Shown: positions 9,599 to 19,314, counted from the stretch's first letter. The stretch is 64,000 nucleotides of DNA from Legionella brunensis (GCF_001467025.1 NZ_LNXV01000033.1:342476-406475), one strand, 5' to 3'. Notes: generated by a model from the sequence alone, not told the origin. Made by a program: numbers and translations.

Positions 9599-9861
9599 AT
9601 AACTATGTCTACTCTTTAACTTATCATAATTCCTTCAATTATCTTAACTATGGGGCATTTAAAATAGCGCTCTTTAGATAATCAACTACTGTAAGTTGGC
9701 CCTTAACTTTTAAAACAGGTGCAGCAGTAAGTAAAAAAATTAACCTCGTATTGTTAGAGTATCAAAGTACCGAGGAAAATGATTTAAACCACTATTTTGT
9801 ATTAATGAGCGGACTTCAACAGAAAATTTTATATAGAGAATAAAATTATCAAAGCAAAAGT

Positions 9862-9995
9862 AGTCACTTCCCAACGTTTAGCTACATTTTCTGCCGTAAT
9901 ACCCATACCATAAGCAATAGCGACATGTTAATCGTTAAATATTGCTGGATTAGTAGTGTACTTGTTGCCCCCTAAAAGCACCATGGATATGCTCT
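9862..9995 (-). pseudogene. Decayed internal fragment of an acetyl-CoA acyltransferase (fadA) gene
   Basis: This 134-bp stretch is a mutated copy of about 11925-12056 inside the intact thiolase at 11228-12412. Long blocks are identical or nearly so, for example CATTTTCTGCCGTAATACCC and TCGTTAAATATTGCTGGATT, with point changes and single-base indels that destroy the frame. It joins directly to a copy of the deacetylase 3' end at 9996, which gives the exact novel junction of an old tandem duplication. The 9599-9861 stretch before it holds nothing I recognise. Confidence 0.85.
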
Positions 9996-10034
9996 GTAGC
10001 CCATCTTCAAGGGTTATTAGATTAAGAGGGAAAC
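9996..10034 (+). repeat. Second copy of the deacetylase 3' end
   Basis: Bases 9996-10025 match 7995-8024, the last 30 bp of the deacetylase gene including its stop, at 28 of 30 positions. The similarity fades over the following CCTAGT. It lies immediately upstream of the stop of the intact alcohol dehydrogenase. The order here (deacetylase end, then dehydrogenase end) is therefore the same as at 8000-8040. Confidence 0.85.
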
Positions 10035-11024
10035 CTAGTTATCTACAGTAATCACCGCAGCGCCGGTAAATCTCCCATGACGCAGATCATCTAATGCTTG
10101 ATTAACCTGTGCCAAACGATAGATATGCACTTCCGTTTTAATAGGAATTTTAGGAGCTAATGCTAAAAATTCCTCACCGTCTTTTCGTGTTAAATTTGCA
10201 ACGGAGCATAGAATTCTTTCCCCCCAAAGAATTTCATAGGGGAAACTCGGGATATCACTCATGTGGATCCCGGCACAAACAACAATGCCTCCTTTTGTTA
10301 TAGCGCGTAATGCAACTGGTACCAACTCACCGACAGGAGCAAAAATAATTGCCGCATCAAGCAAGCGAGGGGCAATTTGATCAGAGCCTCCAGCCCAAGT
10401 AGCTCCTAATTGATAAGCAAAGTCTTGTGCCACAAGATCACCGGGGCTAGTAAACGCATAAGTTTTTCGCTGTTGATAATTAGCAACCTGAATAAGAATA
10501 TGGGCAGCTGCTCCAAAGCCATAAATGCCTAAATGTTTAGCATCCCCTGCTTTTAGCAAAGCCCGGTAGCCAATTAAACCAGCACAAAATAATGGAGCAG
10601 CTTGATAATCTGGATATCCTTCAGGAATGGGGAAGCAAAACTGTGCATCTGCCACGCAATACTCAGCAAATCCCCCATTAATTTGATAACCTGTAAATTT
10701 AGCTTCATCGCATAGATTTTCACGTCCAGTACTACAAAACTCACACACACCACAACTGCTTCCAAGCCATGGCACCCCTATCTTCTGTCCTATTTTAAAT
10801 GTTTTTACCTCAGCGCCTATTTTTTCTATAGAACCAACTATTTGATGGCCAGGGATGATTGGAAGTTTCGGATGCTTTAATTCACCATCAACCACATGAA
10901 GATCAGTACGGCAAATGCCACAAGCTTTAACTTTTATCAGTACCTCATTTGACTTGGGTTCAGGAATACTTACAGTTACCGGTATTAAAGGAGTACTTGG
11001 CTGTTTAAGAAGCATCGTATCCAT
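10035..11024 (-). CDS. Zinc-dependent alcohol dehydrogenase
   Basis: A 329-residue medium-chain dehydrogenase/reductase that oxidises alcohols with NAD(P). The catalytic zinc site is seen in KACGICRTDLH and IIPGHQIVG. The structural zinc cysteines are in CGVCEFCSTGRENLC, and the Rossmann region is around GIYGFGAAAH. Length is typical of the zinc-binding alcohol dehydrogenase family. Substrate cannot be told. It is the intact copy of the gene whose debris lies at 8032-8287. A strong terminator separates it from the upstream fadA gene, so it is probably transcribed on its own. Confidence 0.88.
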   Translation of the reverse strand: MDTMLLKQPSTPLIPVTVSIPEPKSNEVLIKVKACGICRTDLHVVDGELKHPKLPIIPGHQIVGSIEKIGAEVKTFKIGQKIGVPWLGSSCGVCEFCSTGRENLCDEAKFTGYQINGGFAEYCVADAQFCFPIPEGYPDYQAAPLFCAGLIGYRALLKAGDAKHLGIYGFGAAAHILIQVANYQQRKTYAFTSPGDLVAQDFAYQLGATWAGGSDQIAPRLLDAAIIFAPVGELVPVALRAITKGGIVVCAGIHMSDIPSFPYEILWGERILCSVANLTRKDGEEFLALAPKIPIKTEVHIYRLAQVNQALDDLRHGRFTGAAVITVDN

Positions 11025-11139
11025 GATTATATACTTCCAAATGGAGTCATTTTTCTAAGTATAGCGTGCATGCCCACTTCACTACCCTGCAACCTTACAG
11101 ATCACTTTTAATGGTGGGAAAAAAATAATAACAGTCTCC

Positions 11140-11178
11140 AATAGCTCTCTTTTGTAAGAGTTTCAAAAGAGAGCTATT
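11140..11178 (-). terminator. Rho-independent terminator after fadA
   Basis: AATAGCTCTCTTTTG (11140-11154) and CAAAAGAGAGCTATT (11164-11178) form a perfect 15-bp stem with a 9-base loop. Read on the minus strand, the hairpin follows the fadA stop and is trailed by a T-rich run near 11120-11130. It should end the fadN-fadA transcript before the alcohol dehydrogenase. Confidence 0.8.
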
Positions 11179-11227
11179 CAAATGCCCTGAAGATACATAA
11201 CTCAGCGGCTTTTTTAATTTTTATTAA

Positions 11228-12412
11228 CTATATCGCTTCAAAAATGGCAGCAGCACCCATCCCTGTTCCTATACACATTGTCACCATGCCGTATTTTCCT
11301 TTAGTACGACGCAAGCCATGTAGCAAAGTGGCAGTACGAATTGCTCCCGTGGCTCCTAAGGGGTGCCCCAAGGCAATAGCACCTCCTAAAGGATTTACTT
11401 TATCACGCGGTAAATCCAACGTTTTAATAACAGCCAGTGCTTGAGCTGCAAATGCTTCATTAAGCTCAATCCAATCTATTTGATCAAGCGTTAACCCTGC
11501 TCTTTTAAGTGCTAAAGGAATAGCATTAATTGGACCTATACCCATTACTTCGGGAGCAACGCCTGCAACGGCATAACCTCGCAAACGCCCAATAGGTTGT
11601 AAGTCATAGCGTTTTAACGCTTCCTCGTTGGCCAACAGCGCAATTCCTGCGCCATCGCTTGTTTGCGAACTATTACCAGCAGTTACGGTGCCTTTTGCTG
11701 CAAATACAGGTCTTAAACGAGAAATTACCTCGTACGAGGTATCCGCTCTTGGTCCCTCGTCATCGCTAATTATCCTTTTCTTGCTAATAACTTCAGAAGT
11801 AGTCAGATCAGCATGACGTACAGTAATTTCCATGGGCGCTATTTCGGCCTTAAAGTCACCACGCTGTTGTGCTGCTACTGCGCGGCGATGACTTTCTGCA
11901 GCAAACTCATCTTGTTGTTCCCTGGTCACTTCCCAACGCTTAGCGACATTTTCTGCCGTAATACCCATACCGTAAGCAATAGCTACATGTTCATCGTTAA
12001 ATATTGCTGGATTAGCAGTGTACTTGTTGCCTCCTAAAGGCACCATAGACATGCTCTCTACCCCTCCTGCTAGTGCAAGGGACATATCACCATAAGCAAT
12101 AGAAGCCGCAGCTGTAACGATACTTTGGACTCCAGATGAGCAAAAACGATTGATTGTCATAGCAGGAACACTTTGAGGCATATCAGCAAGCAAAGAGGCA
12201 ATACGAGCCACATTCATTCCCTGTTCCGCCTCGGGCATAGCACAACCAATAACAACATCCCCAATTGCTTGCCAATCGACTGACTGATTTCGTTTTTTCA
12301 ATGTTCTTATTGTGTGGGCGAGTAAATCATCCGGTAGGGTGTGTCTAAAAACACCTCTTGGTGCCTTACCAACAGGAGTACGCAATACATCAACTACATA
12401 TACATTTGTCAT
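11228..12412 (-). CDS. fadA: Acetyl-CoA C-acyltransferase (3-ketoacyl-CoA thiolase)
   Basis: A 394-residue thiolase for the last step of fatty-acid beta-oxidation, cleaving 3-ketoacyl-CoA to acetyl-CoA and a shortened acyl-CoA. The nucleophile Cys91 sits in NRFCSSGVQS. The catalytic His is in GGAIALGHPLGATGA, and the second Cys is in CIGTGMGAAA. It lies 12 bp downstream of the fadN-type multifunctional gene, so the two form an operon ending at the 11140-11178 hairpin. An internal part of this gene was once duplicated (9862-9995). Confidence 0.93.
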   Translation of the reverse strand: MTNVYVVDVLRTPVGKAPRGVFRHTLPDDLLAHTIRTLKKRNQSVDWQAIGDVVIGCAMPEAEQGMNVARIASLLADMPQSVPAMTINRFCSSGVQSIVTAAASIAYGDMSLALAGGVESMSMVPLGGNKYTANPAIFNDEHVAIAYGMGITAENVAKRWEVTREQQDEFAAESHRRAVAAQQRGDFKAEIAPMEITVRHADLTTSEVISKKRIISDDEGPRADTSYEVISRLRPVFAAKGTVTAGNSSQTSDGAGIALLANEEALKRYDLQPIGRLRGYAVAGVAPEVMGIGPINAIPLALKRAGLTLDQIDWIELNEAFAAQALAVIKTLDLPRDKVNPLGGAIALGHPLGATGAIRTATLLHGLRRTKGKYGMVTMCIGTGMGAAAIFEAI

Positions 12413-12424
12413 CGTTAGGTCTCC

Positions 12425-14791
12425 TTAATTGCGCAATGGCTTGCCGGTTTCTAATAAGTGGGCGATACGGGCTTGTGACAAAGAAGTTGCCGCCAATGTC
12501 ATAAACGCTTTCTTTTCTAAATTAAGTATCCATGCCTCATCAACCATTTCACCCTGGTTGACCTCGCCACCACAGAGAATTTGTGCCAATTGGTTGGCTA
12601 TAAAATAATCATGCTGAGAAATAAATCCGCCAGCAAGCCAGTTTACCAAGCCAGCTTGTAAACGTGCATGTCCCTCCCGGCCTGCTACTTTAAAGCGAGT
12701 TTTAAGCGGTGGTTGATAATTCATTGCTTGCATCGCTTTAACTTGGGCTAATGCCGCATAAAGAACTTCATTAGGATGCATTACCCAACGGTCTTTCCGA
12801 CGGAGATAACCTTTCTGACGAGCTTCAGCCGCGCTACCTGCCACAAAAGCAGTTGCAATTTGTTGAAAATAAGGTTGCAAGAAAACCAGTAAGTCAGCAT
12901 CTTGTGCCTTGCATGCAGCACGCATTGCCATTTCCTTACACCCGCCTCCCGCTGGAATAAGACCTACACCCACTTCCACTAAACCAGGATAGGATTCAAA
13001 AGCAGCCACAACAGCATCACAATGCATCATTAATTCACATCCGCCACCCAAAGCACGACCACGCAGCGCTGCAATAGTGGGAATTGAAGAATATTTTAAA
13101 CGCATAGCAACATGCTGAAACTGACTTATCATTGCCTCTAGGGCATCCATCTTATTCGCCTGAATCAGAGAAGCCACGCCTCTTAAATCAGCACCTGAGC
13201 TAAAATTACTAGCATCTGCCTGGTAAATAATTAAGCCTTGACACTCTTTTTCAGCTTTATCGATTGCTTGCTGCATACCATCAAGAACAGCTTGACCTAT
13301 CGTATTAGCCTTGCTTTTAAAATTAAGGACCGCAACATCATCTTTCAGTAACCATAAATGCACACCATCATTCTCAAATATTGTTGGAGCATATAGACTT
13401 TTTTCTTTTAAAACACGATCAGGGAAAAATTGACGTTGATAGACAGGTAACTGGCTACGTGAAACATAACTCCCTGTAAGCGGGGAATAGGCACCTGTAT
13501 CTGTATAAAAATCATTAACTTTTTTAATCCACTCAGGCAGGTTAGCCTGGCTCAAGGTTTCATTCGCTGCCTTAGCTTTTTCAATAATCTCCCGCATAGC
13601 TGCTAAACCTGCAACTTGCCATGTTTCAAAAGGTCCTTGCTGCCATCCAAATCCCCAGCGTATGGCCAAATCGACATCACGAACACACTCAGCAATCTCT
13701 TGCAGATGATAAGCACAATAATGGAATAAATCGCGATAACAAGCAGTTAAGAAACGGGCTTGTTTATCCTTCGAGCAAATTAGTTGTTGCATTCTTTGTG
13801 AGGCATCAGGTGTTTTCATAATGGTCTTTAACTCTTCACTGATCTCACCTTTTGCTGGGCGGTAAGTGCCTGAATTAAGATCATAAACTTCTATCACTTT
13901 GCCACTTTTACGATAAATCCCTTGTCCGGCTTTTTGGCCTAAATGCCCTTCTTTAATCAATCCAAGTAACCAGGCTGGTAATTTAAAGTATTGATGCCAA
14001 GGGTCATCATTTAGCTGTTGCTCCATGGTATTAACCACATGCTCCATGGTATCCAGACCCACCACATCCATCGTTCGGAAAGTAGCTGACTTGGGTCGTC
14101 CTAATAAAGGTCCAGTCAATGCATCAACCTCGTCTAACCCCAAGTTCATTGACTGAGCATGGTGCAAGGTCGCTAACAAAGAGAAAACACCGATGCGATT
14201 GGCAATAAAATTAGGGGTATCTTTCGCACGCACTACCCCTTTACCAAGACGGCTGGTTAACCAGGTTTCCAGTTGATCTAGGAGCTGAGGTGTTGTCGTA
14301 TCAGCAGGAATCAATTCAGCCAAATGCATATAGCGAGGAGGGTTAAAGAAATGAACGCCACAAAAACGCTCGCGAAGCGCTACTGGTAAAACACCACAAA
14401 GTTTATTAATGCTTAATCCTGAGGTATTGCTCACTAAAATTGCATGTTGACTTACGTGTGGAGCAATTTTGCGATATAAATCTTCTTTCCAATCTAAGCG
14501 CTCAGCTATTGCTTCAATTATCAAATCACAGTCGCCTAAATCTTCTAAATTTTGCTGATAATTTCGCGCTTGCAATAACTCAGCAGTTTGAGCTGTTGCC
14601 AAAGGGGCTGGTTTTAATTTTCCCAGGTTAGCAATGGCTTTTTCTACTAAAGTATTACTATTTCCCTCTTTTGCTGCCAAATCAAATAGTAAGGTTTCAA
14701 TCCCTGCATTCACACAGTGCGCTGCAATTTGCGCGCCCATAACGCCGGCACCGAGAACCGCGACTTTCTTAATGAAAAATGGTTCCTGCAT
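12425..14791 (-). CDS. fadN: FadN-type 3-hydroxyacyl-CoA dehydrogenase / enoyl-CoA hydratase
   Basis: A 788-residue bifunctional beta-oxidation enzyme. The N-terminus is the NAD-binding 3-hydroxyacyl-CoA dehydrogenase (VAVLGAGVMGAQIAAHC). The C-terminal third is a crotonase domain with the two catalytic glutamates in GGGCELMMHCD and VEVGVGLIPAGGG. This order (dehydrogenase first, hydratase last) and the length fit Bacillus FadN rather than E. coli FadB, where the hydratase comes first. Many annotations would still call it fadB. It is followed 12 bp later by fadA. Confidence 0.88.
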   Translation of the reverse strand: MQEPFFIKKVAVLGAGVMGAQIAAHCVNAGIETLLFDLAAKEGNSNTLVEKAIANLGKLKPAPLATAQTAELLQARNYQQNLEDLGDCDLIIEAIAERLDWKEDLYRKIAPHVSQHAILVSNTSGLSINKLCGVLPVALRERFCGVHFFNPPRYMHLAELIPADTTTPQLLDQLETWLTSRLGKGVVRAKDTPNFIANRIGVFSLLATLHHAQSMNLGLDEVDALTGPLLGRPKSATFRTMDVVGLDTMEHVVNTMEQQLNDDPWHQYFKLPAWLLGLIKEGHLGQKAGQGIYRKSGKVIEVYDLNSGTYRPAKGEISEELKTIMKTPDASQRMQQLICSKDKQARFLTACYRDLFHYCAYHLQEIAECVRDVDLAIRWGFGWQQGPFETWQVAGLAAMREIIEKAKAANETLSQANLPEWIKKVNDFYTDTGAYSPLTGSYVSRSQLPVYQRQFFPDRVLKEKSLYAPTIFENDGVHLWLLKDDVAVLNFKSKANTIGQAVLDGMQQAIDKAEKECQGLIIYQADASNFSSGADLRGVASLIQANKMDALEAMISQFQHVAMRLKYSSIPTIAALRGRALGGGCELMMHCDAVVAAFESYPGLVEVGVGLIPAGGGCKEMAMRAACKAQDADLLVFLQPYFQQIATAFVAGSAAEARQKGYLRRKDRWVMHPNEVLYAALAQVKAMQAMNYQPPLKTRFKVAGREGHARLQAGLVNWLAGGFISQHDYFIANQLAQILCGGEVNQGEMVDEAWILNLEKKAFMTLAATSLSQARIAHLLETGKPLRN

Positions 14792-14839
14792 GATTTTCTA
14801 TCCCTCTAATGTAAAGCATCATTTAGATGCGCTAATGAT

Positions 14840-14869
14840 AGCCTTGATGAAATTTACAGTATCAAGGCT
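14840..14869. other. Hairpin upstream of fadN
   Basis: AGCCTTGAT (14840-14848) and ATCAAGGCT (14861-14869) make a 9-bp stem with a 12-base loop, followed by TTTTT on the plus strand. No plus-strand gene ends nearby, so a terminator role is unlikely. It sits about 50 bp before the fadN start and may belong to its leader or control region. Confidence 0.4.
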
Positions 14870-14898
14870 TTTTACAACCAAGTCTCTTGAAAAGCCTA

Positions 14899-14930
14899 GC
14901 TGAGCCTCATTTGTTGAAATGAGACTCAGC
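14899..14930 (-). terminator. Terminator after the aldehyde dehydrogenase gene
   Basis: GCTGAG-C-CTCATTT and AAATGAG-A-CTCAGC pair over 14899-14930, with one internal mismatch. On the minus strand the hairpin follows the aldehyde dehydrogenase stop (14948) and is trailed by a short T-rich tract. It separates the lysine-catabolism pair from fadN-fadA. Confidence 0.65.
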
Positions 14931-14947
14931 GCAACTACTGACTAATC

Positions 14948-16477
14948 TTAAGATTCCATTGAAATATTAAACCGAATTCCTTGGGCCAAAGGCAGAGCGT
15001 TACCCCAATTAATTGTATTCGTTTGGCGACGCATGTACGCTTTCCAAGCATCCGATCCTGATTCACGACCACCACCAGTTTCTTTTTCACCACCAAACGC
15101 ACCACCAATTTCGGCACCGGATGTACCAATGTTAATATTTGCAATGCCACAATCGCTACCTACAGCACTCAAATAAAGTTCTGCATTTTTCAAATTTTGT
15201 GTAAACATGGCAGATGATAGTCCCTGAGGCACTCCATTTTGCAAGGCAATTGCTTCTTCAATGGTATTGTAGGGCATTACGTAAAGAATAGGAGCAAAGG
15301 TCTCTTCTTGAACAATATCCCAATGATTTTCAACATCAGTGACTAGTGTAGGCTGAACAAAAGAACCTTTTCCATTGAGAGTCTCACCACCAAAAACAAT
15401 TTGCCCACCTGCAGTTGTAATACGAGAGATAGCCTCTTTAAACTGCTTAACAGCCTGTTCATCAATTAAGGGCCCCATCAAATTCTTACTGTCTAGAGGA
15501 TCACCAATCGTAATTTGCTCATAGGCATGTTGCAGATGCCTAATCACTTCTTTGAACATAGACTTATGCACAAACAAACGTCTAGTCGAAGTACATCGTT
15601 GACCTGCAGTTCCTACAGCGCCAAAAACTATTGCTGGAATTGCTAGATTTAAGTCAGCGGACTCATCAAGAATAATCGCATTATTCCCACCTAACTCAAG
15701 AATAGTTTTACCTAGGCGCTTAGCAACATTGGCAGCAACTAGCTTGCCAACTGCAGTAGAACCTGTAAAAGAAATTAGAGGGATTCTGACATCATTAACC
15801 ATAGCATCTGCCACAGCATGTGACTCAGGAATGATCAAACCAAAAATTTCAGGGCAATTATTTTTCTGTAAAACTTGGCTGCAGATATGATGAACAGCTA
15901 TAGCACAAAGAGGAGTTTTGGCAGAAGGCTTCCATAGGGTAACGTTACCACAAATCGCCGCAATAAATGCATTCCAGGACCAAACCGCCACAGGGAAATT
16001 AAAAGCAGATATTACACCAACAATACCATAAGGATGCCATTGCTCATACATGCGATGTCTGGGACGCTCAGAGTGCATTGTATTACCATATAGCATCCTT
16101 GATTGTCCTACTGCAAAGTCGGCTATGTCAATCATTTCCTGGACTTCACCATCCCCCTCTTGTTTAGATTTACCCATTTCAAGGGAAACCAAACTACCTA
16201 GGGCATCTTTATGCTCACGCAATGCTTGTCCGATTTGACGAATAATTTCCCCACGTTGTGGTGCAGGGACCTCACGCCAAGCTAGTGTTGCTTTTTGAGC
16301 TCTGGCTATAACTTGCTCATAGTCTTTCATTGAACAAGTTGCCACTTCTGCTAATTTATTGCCTGTTGCGGGGTTAAAAGAGGGCAAACGACTTGAGCCC
16401 ATTTCACTTTGCCACCCCTGGCCACTAAAAGCACCAGGGTTAACTTCATTAATATTAAGATATTTTAATAAATCCAT
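14948..16477 (-). CDS. amaB: Aldehyde dehydrogenase family 7 (aminoadipate semialdehyde / P6C dehydrogenase)
   Basis: A 509-residue NAD(P)-dependent aldehyde dehydrogenase closely resembling the antiquitin (ALDH7) family. It should oxidise alpha-aminoadipate semialdehyde, in equilibrium with piperideine-6-carboxylate, to aminoadipate. Signatures are [10 protein letters not shown] with the general-base Glu, [14 protein letters not shown] with the nucleophilic Cys, and the typical ALDH7 C-terminus [11 protein letters not shown] followed by NALPLAQGI. The saccharopine-dehydrogenase-like gene lies 9 bp upstream in the same operon, which supports a lysine degradation role. Confidence 0.85.
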   Translation of the reverse strand: MDLLKYLNINEVNPGAFSGQGWQSEMGSSRLPSFNPATGNKLAEVATCSMKDYEQVIARAQKATLAWREVPAPQRGEIIRQIGQALREHKDALGSLVSLEMGKSKQEGDGEVQEMIDIADFAVGQSRMLYGNTMHSERPRHRMYEQWHPYGIVGVISAFNFPVAVWSWNAFIAAICGNVTLWKPSAKTPLCAIAVHHICSQVLQKNNCPEIFGLIIPESHAVADAMVNDVRIPLISFTGSTAVGKLVAANVAKRLGKTILELGGNNAIILDESADLNLAIPAIVFGAVGTAGQRCTSTRRLFVHKSMFKEVIRHLQHAYEQITIGDPLDSKNLMGPLIDEQAVKQFKEAISRITTAGGQIVFGGETLNGKGSFVQPTLVTDVENHWDIVQEETFAPILYVMPYNTIEEAIALQNGVPQGLSSAMFTQNLKNAELYLSAVGSDCGIANINIGTSGAEIGGAFGGEKETGGGRESGSDAWKAYMRRQTNTINWGNALPLAQGIRFNISMES

Positions 16478-16486
16478 TGGCTTCTC

Positions 16487-17575
16487 CTAAGCGTAATACT
16501 GGCCAAAACGATTAGCGAGCACCGCAGATAAATGGAAGTTTTCTTGTAAAACCAGGCCACGATATTCGTTAGCTTGTCCCAATACTAAGTCTACTACCGC
16601 ACATACTCCAGAGGCTGTACTGACTTGAATAGCAGACCACTCTAAACCACGTATTTCCTGGGGATACACTTTTTTGACGTAACTTTTTTCAGTGAGTTCA
16701 CCTTGTTTCATGCCTTCTACAGTCACATAAACAATGACGATATCCTGATATGTTTTTGGAATGGCTCTTTCTAAAATACGCTTCAAAGTATTGCGGTCTT
16801 CATTTAATTTTAGGTCATTCATTAGCAAACGCATTTTTTCGCAATGCCCTGGATAACGCATTGTTTTATAATTTAAACTCTGGATTTTCCCTTCATAAAG
16901 CTCAGCCAAACTTCCCAAACCTCCAGAAGTATTGAATGCTTCATATTCACAACCATCAATTTGAATAGACTCTAAGCCCTCTAAAGGTTTCAAAACAATA
17001 GGTTTACCTGTTTCAATTCCATAACAAGGATTACCATACTCATTAATTACACCATCAGTAGACCAGGTTAATGAGTAATGAAGTGCATTACTTGCTCGTT
17101 GAGGTAATGCCCCTACGCGTAACTTAGCGTGTAAACACTGTTCGAATTCTTTCATTAAACTGTTTGCTGCAATGCTAATAAAACCGGGAGCAAGACCACA
17201 TTGGGGAACAAATGCTGTTTGCGCACCTTCTGCAATGACCTTCACCGCTTCAGTTACTGAAGTGTCTTCGGTAAGATCAAAATAATGTGCTTTTGCAGCT
17301 TTTGCGGCTGTTGCAACATAAGTATTTAGGAAATAAGGAAGACTTGAAATAACTGCAACTATATTATTTTTTACAAAATAACTTTGTGTTGCTTCTTGAT
17401 CTTTAACATCTAAAGCTACTGTCTTTATTTCAGGCATAGCCTGCAATAAGCGAGTAACATCCGTGCCAGAAAACTCCAAATCCGCTAAATGAACTTGGTA
17501 ATCACCGCTCTCTGCTAATAAGCAAGCAATTAAACTCCCAATTTTTCCAGCCCCTGTGATTACAACGTTGTACAT
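16487..17575 (-). CDS. Saccharopine dehydrogenase family protein
   Basis: A 362-residue oxidoreductase with an N-terminal Rossmann motif (VVITGAGKIGSLIA) and the saccharopine dehydrogenase family core (VISSLPYFLNTYVA, FVPQCGLAPGFISI). The ATG at 17575 is chosen over 17614 because AGGAG lies 8 bases upstream and residues before it are not family-like. Linkage to the ALDH7 gene suggests it releases glutamate from saccharopine and yields aminoadipate semialdehyde. No lysine-ketoglutarate reductase domain is fused or adjacent, so the upstream step must be encoded elsewhere, or the substrate differs. Confidence 0.78.
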   Translation of the reverse strand: MYNVVITGAGKIGSLIACLLAESGDYQVHLADLEFSGTDVTRLLQAMPEIKTVALDVKDQEATQSYFVKNNIVAVISSLPYFLNTYVATAAKAAKAHYFDLTEDTSVTEAVKVIAEGAQTAFVPQCGLAPGFISIAANSLMKEFEQCLHAKLRVGALPQRASNALHYSLTWSTDGVINEYGNPCYGIETGKPIVLKPLEGLESIQIDGCEYEAFNTSGGLGSLAELYEGKIQSLNYKTMRYPGHCEKMRLLMNDLKLNEDRNTLKRILERAIPKTYQDIVIVYVTVEGMKQGELTEKSYVKKVYPQEIRGLEWSAIQVSTASGVCAVVDLVLGQANEYRGLVLQENFHLSAVLANRFGQYYA

Positions 17576-17667
17576 ACATCCTTCTCCTTTGTAAAACGAG
17601 TCGTCATCGTACACTAAACAAATGGTGCTTGGATATAGCTCTTTGACAATGATTTATTGTAAAAATC

Positions 17668-17696
17668 TTGACCTTTAACAATTAGTATTCTATCGT
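17668..17696 (+). promoter_or_regulatory. Candidate sigma-70 promoter for lnt
   Basis: TTGACC (17668-17673) and TATCGT (17691-17696) are separated by 17 bp and lie 27 bp before the lnt start. The -35 box is good and the -10 box is weak. Confidence 0.4.
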
Positions 17697-17722
17697 CGCT
17701 TTCATTTAAGCGCGTAAATGGT

Positions 17723-19261
17723 ATGACTCAAACAGTCGCAGTTTCCAAACTGACGTTAATTTCAATAAAAACAATAAGCTATGGCCATCTGTTGCGCGCA
17801 TTCTTGTTTGGCTTAATTTTACCTCTGAGCTTCGCTCCCTTTCATATTCCTGGGGCGGCTATTCTTAGTATTGCTTTTTTCTATGCGCAACTTATTGATG
17901 AAAAAAACCCTCATCCTATTTTAAACGGACTCTTTTTTGGCCTGGGTTATTTTGGTTTAGGGATTTCCTGGGTTTATGTCAGCATCCACGAATATGGCCA
18001 TCTTAACAGCTTGGTTTCAGCATTAATTACTTTATTTTTTCTACTTTATCTCTCTCTTTTCCCGGCATTAATGGCAGGAATTTGTAAAAGATTACTTCAT
18101 CCTCGCCTACCAATTTATTCCTGTTTGTTATTTAGTGCACTTTGGGTTTTGTGTGAATATAGTCGTTCAACTCTCTTTAGCGGTTTCCCTTGGTTGTTGC
18201 TGGGCTTTGGCCAATTTGATGCACCAAGTAAACATCTTCTGCCAATTATAGGGGTTTTTGGAGTAGGTTTTTTAACCTGCTTTGCTGCTTCTTTACTGAC
18301 CACTTTTACTCAATTTAAAGGAAAACGACGTTTTCTAGCATTAACTATTTTTGTTTTCCTACTTCTCAGCCCTATGCTACTTAAACACATCAACTGGTCT
18401 AAGCCTAAAGCAGAGTCTCTTTCAGTCGGTGTTATTCAAGCCAATTTGTCTATGCGAGACAAATGGGATGAAAGCTTATTTTGGCAATTATTACAGCGCT
18501 ACAAAGATGAGACAGAAAAATTGTTGGGAACACAGCTTATTGTAATGCCAGAATCAGCTATTCCACTGCCCCCCAGTTATGTTGAAGATTTTCTATTGGA
18601 AATGCACGAGAAAGCCCAACAGTCAGGCAGTGCAATTCTTTTAGGCATTCCCAAACCCACCATGATTGATGAAAATTCTTATTTTAATGCCCTAATTAGT
18701 TTAGGTTCTGCATCAGGCTCCTATTTGAAGCAGCATCTGGTTCCCTTTGGTGAATATATTCCTGAAGCCTTACAAACGGTAAGCGCTTGGCTAGCCATTC
18801 CAGATGCCAATCTCATGCCGGGCAAAAAAAATCAGACGTTGGTAAAAGTACAAAAACACCCTATCGCTACTTTAATTTGTTATGAACTAGCTTATGGCGA
18901 TTTACTCCGTCGTCAATTGCCCAAAGCAGAATTGATAGTTTCTATTAGCGACGATGGCTGGTTTGGGCACTCCTTGGCAATGTATCAACAATTACAAATG
19001 GCTCAAGTGCGCTCCCTCGAAACAAGCAGATACCAAGTTGTTGCCAACAATGATGGCTTATCTTCTGTCATCAACCCGCAAGGAGAGCTTGTCGCTTCCT
19101 TGCCAGCTTTTAGTACAGGCGTCCTTAAAACCACCTTGGTTCCTACATCAGGAATTACTCCGTGGGTGGCTTTAGGCGATATGCCGATCCTTGTCTTTTG
19201 TACGTTAATCGTACTGATTTATGCTGCTTATCGTATAATTACAACCAAACTAAAGCGTTAA
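17723..19261 (+). CDS. lnt: Apolipoprotein N-acyltransferase
   Basis: A 512-residue inner-membrane enzyme that adds the third acyl chain to lipoproteins. The N-terminal half has several hydrophobic segments. The C-terminal half is a nitrilase domain with the catalytic triad: Glu in VMPESAIPLP, Lys in LKQHLVPFGEYIPE, and Cys in TLICYELAYGD. In enterics lnt follows corC; here corC (45326) is more than 26 kb away and lnt stands alone before leuS. A hairpin follows its stop. Confidence 0.95.
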   Translation: MTQTVAVSKLTLISIKTISYGHLLRAFLFGLILPLSFAPFHIPGAAILSIAFFYAQLIDEKNPHPILNGLFFGLGYFGLGISWVYVSIHEYGHLNSLVSALITLFFLLYLSLFPALMAGICKRLLHPRLPIYSCLLFSALWVLCEYSRSTLFSGFPWLLLGFGQFDAPSKHLLPIIGVFGVGFLTCFAASLLTTFTQFKGKRRFLALTIFVFLLLSPMLLKHINWSKPKAESLSVGVIQANLSMRDKWDESLFWQLLQRYKDETEKLLGTQLIVMPESAIPLPPSYVEDFLLEMHEKAQQSGSAILLGIPKPTMIDENSYFNALISLGSASGSYLKQHLVPFGEYIPEALQTVSAWLAIPDANLMPGKKNQTLVKVQKHPIATLICYELAYGDLLRRQLPKAELIVSISDDGWFGHSLAMYQQLQMAQVRSLETSRYQVVANNDGLSSVINPQGELVASLPAFSTGVLKTTLVPTSGITPWVALGDMPILVFCTLIVLIYAAYRIITTKLKR

Positions 19262-19262
19262 A

Positions 19263-19314
19263 CTAGAAAAAGCAGCTAAGTCCGTAACGAACAAGCTTAA
19301 AGTGCTTTTTCTAG
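19263..19314 (+). terminator. Inverted repeat after lnt, probable terminator
   Basis: CTAGAAAAAGCA (19263-19274) and TGCTTTTTCTAG (19303-19314) are a perfect 12-bp inverted repeat with a 28-base spacer, starting 2 bases after the lnt stop. The T-run lies inside the right arm, so it may end lnt transcription or fold in the leuS leader. Confidence 0.5.
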
